Shown: piece by piece, positions 1 through 6,127 of the stretch
How positions within the stretch are numbered: the stretch's first letter is position 1
How the letters are laid out: every line of letters starts with the position of its first letter
Assembly: GCA_040391535.1 (NCBI GenBank)
Contig: JBEBXQ010000160.1
Coordinates: forward strand, 1 to 9,699
Direction of reading: 5' to 3'
DNA from: JBEBXQ01 sp040391535
GTDB lineage: Bacteria; Bacteroidota; Bacteroidia; Cytophagales; Spirosomataceae
Length of the DNA: 9,699 nt
Translations under genes and position numbers: made by a program
The notes under the pieces: generated by a model
What the model was told of the DNA's origin: nothing
The model's input: the letters and a program-made list of their open reading frames with translations, nothing else
The model's database searches: none

Positions 1-929
1 GTATTGTAGTGGTCATGGGGAGCCAGTTCACGAAGCTATCCCAGGACTGGCCTGCATTCAAGCAGCAATTTGAAACGGAATTCAACGATTTGCAGAACTG
101 GATTGCTACGACCTACGGAATACAGAAAAGTGAGCAGCTGAATTATATTAACGATTCTGCCGCGAAATCCGTAACCGCCGGAGCAGGCATCCTTACAGGA
201 GCGATTGCCTCTATCTCATCCATCCTGATCTTTTGTGTTTTTACGATCATCTACATGTTTTTCATGTTGCTGTACCGGTCACATATCCGCAAGTTTCTGA
301 TTATCAATTTTACGGAAACCCATCATCCAACGGTTCTGTCGGTACTGGATCAGATTCAGTATGTGGTTAAAAAATACCTGATCGGATTGGTGTTTCAGAT
401 GTCGCTGGTGGCCGGACTGGCCACCCTGACCTTTGGGGTGATCGGAGTAAAATATTTCATCATGCTGGGATTGCTGACCGGTATTCTGAATATTCTTCCG
501 TATGTAGGCATTCTGGCTGCCTTACTCATTACAGGCATTATTACCTTTGCGACGGGAACCATGTATCAGGTATTGCTGGTTTTTGCTGCTGTTGTGATTA
601 TTCATGTGATTGATGCCAATTACATTATGCCTAAAATTGTCGGCTCTAAAGTGAAGATCAATTCCTTTCTGGCTATGCTGGGTATTGTCATAGGTGAAAT
701 GCTGTGGGGGATTTCCGGTATGTTCCTGTCCATTCCGGTCATTGCCATTTGCAAAATCGTTTTCGATCATGTGGCTGCTTTGAAGCCATGGGGTTTTCTT
801 CTGGGTGAAGAAGATTCTGAAGTTCCGTTGTTCAGTAAAACGTTTAGCCGCCTGAGGAAGGGAAACCGGGTTTCACCGGTGATCCGGCAGCCGGAAGAAA
901 TCGCGGAACCGGAGCCGGAAAAAGAGTGA
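1..929 (+). CDS. AI-2E family transporter (PF01594), 5'-truncated by the window edge
   Basis: This is an inner-membrane permease-like protein of the AI-2E/UPF0118 family. Members have been linked to autoinducer-2 export or to ion/proton antiport, and the substrate here cannot be told. The reading frame is open to the first base (first full codon at 3), so the GTG at 9 is not a reliable start. Family members are usually about 350-380 residues, so roughly 50-70 N-terminal residues, including the first membrane helices, are missing. Counting from the GTG codon, a soluble segment (about 5-55) is followed by hydrophobic helices near 58-89, 125-146, 148-180, 186-203 and 215-250. The family signatures are visible: an NILPYVG motif at 161-167, the DANYIMPKIVGSKVKIN block at 202-218 and GMFLSIP at 237-243. 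The tail after about residue 265 is charged and ends in an acidic Glu/Pro-rich stretch. The stop is TGA at 927-929. Confidence 0.9.
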   Translation, partial: IVVVMGSQFTKLSQDWPAFKQQFETEFNDLQNWIATTYGIQKSEQLNYINDSAAKSVTAGAGILTGAIASISSILIFCVFTIIYMFFMLLYRSHIRKFLIINFTETHHPTVLSVLDQIQYVVKKYLIGLVFQMSLVAGLATLTFGVIGVKYFIMLGLLTGILNILPYVGILAALLITGIITFATGTMYQVLLVFAAVVIIHVIDANYIMPKIVGSKVKINSFLAMLGIVIGEMLWGISGMFLSIPVIAICKIVFDHVAALKPWGFLLGEEDSEVPLFSKTFSRLRKGNRVSPVIRQPEEIAEPEPEKE

Positions 930-1003
930 TGTACATGCCGGATCTGAAGACAGGAATGTTTGTTTGCGGAAGGTTCTTTCATTCAGAATCATAATCCGGT
1001 TAT

Positions 1004-1026
1004 TTTGCAGTTGAGTTTTGTATAAT
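1004..1026 (+). promoter_or_regulatory. Possible promoter for the SPFH lipoprotein gene
   Basis: A TTTG at 1004-1007 and a TATAAT at 1021-1026 lie in an A/T-rich leader 30-50 bases before the ATG at 1058. The hexamer matches a -10 element, but the spacing is shorter than usual for either the sigma-70 or the Bacteroidota (TTTG / TAnnTTTG) promoter pattern. It is offered only as the best candidate in the 930-1057 gap, in which no clear terminator for the preceding transporter gene was seen. Confidence 0.2.
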
Positions 1027-1057
1027 CTGTTTTTCAAAAAATAATAAATCCCTGAAT

Positions 1058-1840
1058 ATGAAAATAAAGATTCTTTTACCTGTACTGTTGCTTTTGATGA
1101 TCCCTGTTATCTATTCCTGTAATGAGCGTATTGATGCGGGCCATGAAGGAGTGCTTGTGAAAATGTACGGATCTGATAAAGGTGTACAGGACGTAAGCCT
1201 GGTTACCGGTCGGGTCTGGTATAATCCTCTGACAGAAAGCGTGTATGAATTTCCTACCTATGTTCAGACGGTCAATTATGCTGCATTTACGGTTAACGCG
1301 CAGGACGGGTCCGTTTTTACGGTTGATCCTACGTTATCCGTTAAAGTAATAGCGGGCAGCACTCCAGCCATTTTTTCCAAATACAGAAAAGACCTGAAAG
1401 AAATTCTGGAGAATACGATTTCGAACCATATCAAAGACGTTTACCGGATAGAGTTTAATAAATTCCCTACCGATTCCATTATTTCCCGGCGTGAGTTATT
1501 CGAGGATGGCGTGCAGCGCAAAATGGTTGCCTTTCTTGAAAAGGAAGGATTTACACTCGAACAGCTTACTTCAGGAATCGGCTATCCTGTGTCCATCACG
1601 CAGGCAATAGACGCTAAAAATGCAGCTATCCAAAAAGCCCAGCAGGCAGAAAACGAACTGCGGGTTGTGGAGGCGCAGGCCAGGAAAATGATCGTACAGG
1701 CGGAAGCGGAAGCCAAAGCGAATGATCTGAAACAGCGGACACTTTCACCATTGCTCATTCAGCAGCAATTCATCGAGAAATGGGACGGGAAAACCCCGCT
1801 TTATAGCAACAGCCCTGCTTTTTTCAAGAATGTCCAGTAA
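1058..1840 (+). CDS. SPFH/band-7 (prohibitin-like) domain lipoprotein
   Basis: The 260-residue product starts with a basic-hydrophobic signal (MKIKILLPVLLLLMIPVIYS) followed by Cys21. This fits a signal peptidase II lipobox, although Tyr at -2 is not the usual residue. The mature protein would be attached to a membrane by lipid. Residues about 23-190 resemble the SPFH/band-7 domain of prohibitins and stomatins: an early DAGHEGVLVKMYG segment, then VDPTLSVKVI in the beta-rich core, then an amphipathic helical part. Residues about 186-225 are Ala/Glu/Gln/Lys-rich (AIQKAQQAENELRVVEAQAR) and should form the coiled coil used for ring assembly. Such proteins scaffold membranes or regulate proteases, but no partner is encoded nearby. 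The gene stands alone, 128 bases after the transporter gene, and ends at a hairpin shared with the convergent genes. No strong ribosome-binding site precedes the ATG, and none of the other in-frame starts would keep the signal sequence. Confidence 0.85.
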   Translation: MKIKILLPVLLLLMIPVIYSCNERIDAGHEGVLVKMYGSDKGVQDVSLVTGRVWYNPLTESVYEFPTYVQTVNYAAFTVNAQDGSVFTVDPTLSVKVIAGSTPAIFSKYRKDLKEILENTISNHIKDVYRIEFNKFPTDSIISRRELFEDGVQRKMVAFLEKEGFTLEQLTSGIGYPVSITQAIDAKNAAIQKAQQAENELRVVEAQARKMIVQAEAEAKANDLKQRTLSPLLIQQQFIEKWDGKTPLYSNSPAFFKNVQ

Positions 1841-1864
1841 CTAAACACACAGCAGAATATATTG

Positions 1865-1900
1865 GCGCCGTCCCCGGTATTTGTAAAACAGGGATGGCGC
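1865..1900. terminator. Hairpin between convergent genes, likely bidirectional terminator
   Basis: Arms GCGCCGTCCC (1865-1874) and GGGATGGCGC (1891-1900) form a 10-bp stem with one G-T pair and a 16-base loop. It sits 24 bases after the SPFH gene stop and 29 bases after the stop of the minus-strand YdeI gene, where both transcripts should end. No clear T-run follows on either side, so intrinsic termination is inferred from position and stem strength. Confidence 0.5.
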
Positions 1901-1929
1901 TGACGCTCTGGAATATTGGATTCAGCTCT

Positions 1930-2490
1930 TTACTTGTACTTATCATACAGGCCCTTTCCCTGTAAAATCAGCGGTGTAATCTTTTCAATGCGTTTCTGTT
2001 TTGTGGATTCCTGTCGGGCCTCTTCAATAAACAGAATATATTCCTTTCTTTTGCCTGATGTAAGCCGTTCAAAAGCCTCATTTAACGCGTTATCATGCTG
2101 TAATGCACTCAGTAACGGTTCAGGCACCGGAAGAGGCTGATGTTTTTCAGGAGCAATTTTTAGGCCCTTTTTTTCTATTTCTATAGCTTCAAGCAGGTAT
2201 TCCATAATCTTCGCTTCATCGATCTGGTCCTTTGAAGTAAACCGCCATTGGCGTAATGATTTTGTTTTTCCTTCGCTTGCACTTACTAAAACATTGTATT
2301 TGTCTTTCAGAAATACACCGTTATTGAACCAGAGTGCGAAGTGATTTTTGAATCCTCCGTAACTCGCCACATTTCTGCCATTGTAGGTGAATACCTCCGT
2401 TCCCCATTTAATCGCTTTTTCCAGAGGGCTTTTTGAAAGAATAGATGCCAGAAGGGATAATTCTTCCGCCCATTGTCCATTATTCATCAT
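1930..2490 (-). CDS. YdeI/OmpD-associated family protein (DUF1801 plus OmdA domains)
   Basis: This 186-residue cytoplasmic protein has the two-part layout of the YdeI family. The N-terminal DUF1801 domain (about residues 10-105) contains EKAIKWGTEVFTYNGRNVAS followed by a GFKNHFALWFNNGVFLKD block, which is characteristic of the family. The C-terminal OmdA-type domain (about 125-185) contains LLSALQHDNALNEAFERLTS, then GKRKEYILFIEEARQ, then the basic segment KQKRIEKITPLILQGKG. In Bacillus, YdeI has been connected with resistance to cationic peptides, and in Salmonella OmdA is an OmpD-linked regulator. Neither role can be assumed here. The gene lies 12 bases after a second DUF1801 gene on the same strand and is probably co-transcribed with it. 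Two consecutive ATG codons (2490 and 2487) make the exact start ambiguous by one residue. The leader is A-rich without a clear Shine-Dalgarno sequence. Confidence 0.85.
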   Translation of the reverse strand: MMNNGQWAEELSLLASILSKSPLEKAIKWGTEVFTYNGRNVASYGGFKNHFALWFNNGVFLKDKYNVLVSASEGKTKSLRQWRFTSKDQIDEAKIMEYLLEAIEIEKKGLKIAPEKHQPLPVPEPLLSALQHDNALNEAFERLTSGKRKEYILFIEEARQESTKQKRIEKITPLILQGKGLYDKYK

Positions 2491-2502
2491 CGTAATATTT
2501 TT

Positions 2503-2931
2503 TTATTGCTGACCGTATTTTGCTTGCAAAAAACCGATCGTTTCTCTCATCAGCCTTTTTAATGCTTCCGTGTCAATGTCAGCTAATTTTTTAATGTAAA
2601 TACAGGCTTTACCCATTTTGAATTTACCCAGGTCGTTCAGCAGATGGGCATGTTCGGGGTTGCCGGTGTATACATATAACGAAATGGCTGCTTTACGCGG
2701 CGAAAATCCGATAAGCGGCCAGTCACCTTCCTGCCGGCTTCTTTCCGATTTATAATGATAAGTTCCGAATCCTATCATGGCAGTCCCCCACATTTTAGGT
2801 TCAAAGCCTGTGAAATCCTGCATCAGTTTGATGAGGTCGAAACTGTCCCTGCGTTTTTGCTCTGTATCAGCAAAGGTGTTGATGAATTCACTTACATCTG
2901 CGGCGGTTTGTTTTGTTTTTATTGCTGCCAT
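2503..2931 (-). CDS. DUF1801 domain protein (YdhG-like fold)
   Basis: A 142-residue soluble protein made of a single DUF1801 domain. Visible family features are the N-terminal helix ADVSEFINTFADTEQKRRDS, then a KLMQDFTGFEPKMWGTAMIGFGTYHYKS segment, then the ISLYVYTGNPEHAHLLNDLG strand-helix unit. It ends with the GKFKMGKACIYIKKLADID motif, which resembles the 'GKxCIyiKkl.DID' signature of the group. No catalytic residues are established for this family and no biochemical function can be assigned. It is the first gene of the minus-strand pair. Its ATG at 2931 faces the flavoprotein gene across an 85-base intergenic region. Its domain is related to the N-terminal half of the downstream YdeI protein, so the pair may come from an old duplication or a recruited partner. 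There is no signal peptide or membrane segment. Confidence 0.82.
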   Translation of the reverse strand: MAAIKTKQTAADVSEFINTFADTEQKRRDSFDLIKLMQDFTGFEPKMWGTAMIGFGTYHYKSERSRQEGDWPLIGFSPRKAAISLYVYTGNPEHAHLLNDLGKFKMGKACIYIKKLADIDTEALKRLMRETIGFLQAKYGQQ

Positions 2932-3016
2932 AGTAGTAATATGTAAAAAGTGTAAAGGCCTGTTCTATCAAAACCTTTTTCTGCTCATCAGGTTATATAT
3001 AAAAAAACGGAATATT
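2932..3016. promoter_or_regulatory. Divergent intergenic region carrying both operon promoters
   Basis: These 85 bases separate the starts of the minus-strand DUF1801 pair and the plus-strand flavoprotein/DNA-repair operon, so promoters for both directions should be here. The region is A/T-rich, with TATATATAA at about 2995-3003 ahead of the plus-strand start and a TTTTTACAT tract toward the minus-strand start. A short inverted repeat (AAAGG / CCTTT) lies near the middle. I saw no confident match to the Bacteroidota -33/-7 pattern and no clear LexA-type operator. Confidence 0.4.
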
Positions 3017-3520
3017 ATGAGTACAGAAAATGTATTGGGTAAAGAAGGAATTGATAAACTGAAATCATTAGCCGAAAATATTGACTTTTGTATGTTCTGT
3101 ACTGATTTCTCCCGGCTACCTGTCGACGCAAGTCCTATGAGTGTTCAGGAAGTGGATGATCAGGGCAACATTTGGTTTCTGGCCAGTAAAGAAAGTGAAA
3201 AGTATGCTAATATTTCAAAAGATAACCGTGTACAATTGTTTTTTTCAGATCCTGCCGATTTTGTTTTTCTGAGTATTTACGGAATGGCTGGCTTTTCTGA
3301 TGATCAGGCCCGTATTGACCGTTACTGGAATAAAATGGTGGAAGGCTGGTTTGAAAAAGGACGGGAAGATCCGTCGATTATCTTAATCAGCGTAAAGCCC
3401 GAAGATATCCGTTACTGGGAAACCAGAGATAATAAGCTCGTTACGATCGCCAAAGTATTGTGGACCGCAGTTTCAGGTAATAAAACAGAGACGGGTATTG
3501 AAGGGAAAATAGAAATCTAA
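3017..3520 (+). CDS. Pyridoxamine 5'-phosphate oxidase family protein (general stress protein 26-like)
   Basis: This 167-residue protein has the small split-barrel flavin-binding fold of COG3871. Recognisable parts are DFCMFCTDFSRLPVDASPMS (about 23-42), then VDDQGNIWFLASKESEKYAN (46-65), then KDNRVQLFFSDPADFVFLSI (68-87), then the late strand IILISVKPEDIRYWETRDNK (121-140). The Ser/Lys-containing WFLASKESEK segment is where relatives contact flavin phosphate. Members bind FMN, FAD or F420, and this group is usually called a stress protein because the substrate is unknown. I chose ATG 3017, which gives the family's usual N-terminus (MSTENVLGKE). Earlier in-frame ATGs from 2777 would run antisense through the DUF1801 gene and add a sequence with no family resemblance. 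It is 13 bases upstream of the exonuclease gene, so it is probably the first gene of the repair operon. Its part in repair, if any, is unknown. Confidence 0.85.
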   Translation: MSTENVLGKEGIDKLKSLAENIDFCMFCTDFSRLPVDASPMSVQEVDDQGNIWFLASKESEKYANISKDNRVQLFFSDPADFVFLSIYGMAGFSDDQARIDRYWNKMVEGWFEKGREDPSIILISVKPEDIRYWETRDNKLVTIAKVLWTAVSGNKTETGIEGKIEI

Positions 3521-3533
3521 AGGCCGGGTTTCT

Positions 3534-4535
3534 ATGCAAAAACTTCTGATTGTTAATGATAACGGATTGTATTGTCCTGCAGGTGATTTTTATATTGATC
3601 CCTGGAAACCTGTAAAAACGGCCTTGATTACACATGGACACAGTGATCACATGCGCTGGGGCATGCAGCAGTATATTTGCCATCATCATACCATACCGGT
3701 TCTGCACTTGAGACTGGGTGCTGAAAATGCTGTACGTGGTGTTGACTATGGTGAAGTGTTTGTACTGAACGGAGTTAAAATCTCCTTTCATCCCGCTGGG
3801 CATATTATCGGATCAGCGCAGATTCGTCTGGAGTCTGAGGGAGTTGTATGGCTGTTTACGGGGGACTATAAAACAGAACCTGACGGCGTAAGCGAGCCCT
3901 ATGAACTTGTCAAATGCGACCACTTCATTACCGAAAGTACATTCGGTTTACCGGTCTACAGGTTTCCAGCTATTCAGAAAATCTACCATGACATGAATAG
4001 CTGGTGGAAACGGAATGCGGCTGAAGGCTACAATACCGTTCTGCTGGCTTATGCATTGGGTAAATCCCAGAATATATTGGCGCATCTTGATGAAAGCATC
4101 GGGGATATTTATTTACATGGAGCCGTAGCCAATACGAATGATGCTTTGAAGCAAGCGGGTTTTCATTTTCCAGGTCAGAGAATCACCGCGGAAACAGACC
4201 GTTCTGCCATTAAAGGTGCTTTGATTTTAGCCCCCCCTTCTGCGATGGATACCCCCTGGTTACGGACATTAGCACCCTATCGTATCGCCATGTGCAGTGG
4301 CTGGATGCAATTGCGGGGAGCCCGCCGGCGTCGTGGGGTGGATAAAGGTTTTCCGTTATCTGATCACTGCGATTGGTTGCAGCTCAATCGGGCCGTTAAA
4401 GAAACAGAAGCGAAATATGTTTATGTTACGCATGGCTATGAAGCCGTTTTTGCGAAATGGGTAAATGAAAATTATGGTATACCATCTGCTGTTTTTCAAA
4501 CATTGTATCACGATTCAGAAACGGAAGAAGAATGA
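3534..4535 (+). CDS. Ligase-associated DNA exonuclease, metallo-beta-lactamase fold (Exo)
   Basis: A 333-residue putative DNA nuclease of the beta-CASP-like metallo-beta-lactamase group found beside ATP-dependent DNA ligases (TIGR04122 type). Metal-binding motifs are in order: HGHSDH at 34-39, a PAGHIIGSAQ block at 87-96 (His90), TGDYK at 109-113 (Asp111), a conserved ESTFG at 134-138, SDHCDW at 276-281 (His278) and a late VTHG with His300. The segment ALILAPPSAMDTPWLRTL (229-246) also matches the group. It would trim DNA ends or flaps before sealing, acting in the cytoplasm with the ligase, helicase and metallophosphoesterase that follow. The polarity and substrate of this protein cannot be read from the sequence. 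Its TGA overlaps the ligase ATG as ATGA (4532-4535), which suggests translational coupling. The C-terminus ends in a short acidic tail. An uninterrupted run of seven C at 4231-4237 lies inside the gene, and the frame is intact. Confidence 0.93.
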   Translation: MQKLLIVNDNGLYCPAGDFYIDPWKPVKTALITHGHSDHMRWGMQQYICHHHTIPVLHLRLGAENAVRGVDYGEVFVLNGVKISFHPAGHIIGSAQIRLESEGVVWLFTGDYKTEPDGVSEPYELVKCDHFITESTFGLPVYRFPAIQKIYHDMNSWWKRNAAEGYNTVLLAYALGKSQNILAHLDESIGDIYLHGAVANTNDALKQAGFHFPGQRITAETDRSAIKGALILAPPSAMDTPWLRTLAPYRIAMCSGWMQLRGARRRRGVDKGFPLSDHCDWLQLNRAVKETEAKYVYVTHGYEAVFAKWVNENYGIPSAVFQTLYHDSETEEE

Positions 4536-6127
4536 GGGATTTCGTAACCATGTTCGAGGCCATAGACGGGACAACCCGGACGAATCAAAAAATTGATGCG
4601 ATCGTTCATTATCTCAGGCAGGCGGAGGATACGGATAAAGTTTTTGCTATTGCCATACTAACCGGTAATAAACCGAAGCGCCCTGTCAAAACAACGGACC
4701 TGCGGCTTTGGGCATCGGAATTATCCGGCACACCGCTATGGCTGGTAGAAGAGAGCTATTATATAGTGGGAGATCTGGCAGAAACCATTTCACTGATCCT
4801 GCCACGGCAGGAAGAGGTAAGGGATGATTCGCTTAGCGCAATATTTAAGGATATTGTGCGTATCCGGTCGTCAGACCAGGAAACGCAGCGCAACGTGATT
4901 GTTTCTTACTGGAACACCTTGTCGGGCGCAGCGTTATTTGTCTTCAATAAATTTCTGACGGGGAATTTCAGGGTAGGGGTTTCTAAAAAGCTGGTTGTTA
5001 AAGCCCTGGCAAAAGTACTTGACCAGGAAGAGGCTGTCATTGAACACCGGCTCATCGGAAAATGGAATCCGTTTGAAGAAACCATGGATACGCTCTTTAA
5101 TGCATCCGGATCGGAGTCCAGATCTTTTTTGCCGTATCCTTTCTATCTGGCTTATTCAATTGAAAATCAGGTTGCGGGATTAGGGGAAATATCCGACTGG
5201 ATTCTGGAAGCTAAGTTAGACGGTATCCGCGGACAATTGATTGTGCGGGAAGATCAGGTGTATGTGTGGAGCCGCGGAGAAGAACTGATGAATGAAAAGT
5301 TTACAGAATTTCTTTCATTGCATGAAAATGTACCAAACGGTACGGTCATTGACGGGGAGGTGATACCCTGGAAAAACGGTAAACCGTTGGATTTTCAGCT
5401 CATGCAGACACGGATCGGACGGAAGAATTTAACCAGAAAGTTTCTGGATGAAGTACCTTTGGTAATGGTTTGTTATGATTTGCTGGAATGGGAAGGTCAG
5501 GATATCCGTCATAAGCCACTGAGTGAAAGACGCAGATTGCTGACTGCTCTTTTAGCACAATATGCAGTGAACGATGTTTTGCTGTTATCCGAAGAAAAGT
5601 CTTTTCAAGACTGGGAGGAGGCGCAGGTTTACCGGGATACAGCCAGGCAATATGCAAGTGAAGGTCTGATGATCAAGAAGCGGGACAGTCCTTATGAGGC
5701 AGGCCGCAAACGTGGCAGCTGGTGGAAATGGAAAACCGAGCCCATGACGATAGACGGCGTGCTGATCTATGCACAGTCGGGTCATGGCCGCCGCGCAAAT
5801 CTTTTTACCGATTATACGTTTGCTGTCTGGGACGAGGACCGGTTAGTACCTTTTACGAAGGCCTATTCGGGGCTTACCGATAAAGAATTGATTACAATCG
5901 ATAACTGGATCAAGCGGAATACAATTGAGAAGTTCGGGCCGGTCCGCAGCGTTAAGCCTGAACTGGTATTTGAGCTGGCCTTTGAAGGTATCAGTTTAAG
6001 CAGCCGGCATAAATCGGGGGTGGCGCTGCGTTTTCCGAGGATTGTCCGCTGGCGGCAGGACAAGCCGCCGTCGGAGGCTAACACAAAAGAAGACTTGTTG
6101 CACATCATCCGCAATCTGAATGAATGA
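4532..6127 (+). CDS. ATP-dependent DNA ligase (repair-cluster family, PP_1105 type)
   Basis: This 531-residue enzyme seals DNA nicks through a ligase-AMP intermediate. An N-terminal DNA-binding domain covers about residues 1-205. It is followed by the nucleotidyltransferase domain (about 220-405) and an OB-fold domain (about 406-515). Motif I is EAKLDGIRGQ with the AMP-accepting Lys228. Motif III contains DGE at 274-276 and motif IIIa is VMVCYDLLEW at 311-320. Motif IV is EGLMIK at 377-382, motif V is SWWKWK at 396-401, and RFPRIVRWR at 500-508 fits motif VI. All key residues are present and the length is normal for the family. Bacteria rely on NAD-dependent LigA for replication, so this enzyme should be dedicated to repair. 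It starts at ATG 4532 with GGAAGAAGA just upstream, which is one of the better ribosome-binding sites here; Met7 is a less likely start. The end overlaps the helicase start by 8 bases. Confidence 0.96.
   Translation: MRDFVTMFEAIDGTTRTNQKIDAIVHYLRQAEDTDKVFAIAILTGNKPKRPVKTTDLRLWASELSGTPLWLVEESYYIVGDLAETISLILPRQEEVRDDSLSAIFKDIVRIRSSDQETQRNVIVSYWNTLSGAALFVFNKFLTGNFRVGVSKKLVVKALAKVLDQEEAVIEHRLIGKWNPFEETMDTLFNASGSESRSFLPYPFYLAYSIENQVAGLGEISDWILEAKLDGIRGQLIVREDQVYVWSRGEELMNEKFTEFLSLHENVPNGTVIDGEVIPWKNGKPLDFQLMQTRIGRKNLTRKFLDEVPLVMVCYDLLEWEGQDIRHKPLSERRRLLTALLAQYAVNDVLLLSEEKSFQDWEEAQVYRDTARQYASEGLMIKKRDSPYEAGRKRGSWWKWKTEPMTIDGVLIYAQSGHGRRANLFTDYTFAVWDEDRLVPFTKAYSGLTDKELITIDNWIKRNTIEKFGPVRSVKPELVFELAFEGISLSSRHKSGVALRFPRIVRWRQDKPPSEANTKEDLLHIIRNLNE

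Noticed and set aside
938..999. Inverted repeat CCGGAT (938-943) and ATCCGG (994-999) after the transporter gene
   Set aside because: Six base pairs separated by 50 bases, with no T-run; too weak to call a terminator.
2777..3016. An N-terminal extension of the flavoprotein gene back to an ATG at 2777
   Set aside because: It would run antisense across the well-supported DUF1801 gene, has no family similarity, and ATG 3017 gives the expected protein start.
4231..4237. Run of seven C inside the exonuclease gene as a possible phase-variation or frameshift site
   Set aside because: The frame continues through conserved residues on both sides and the run is short; no sign of switching.
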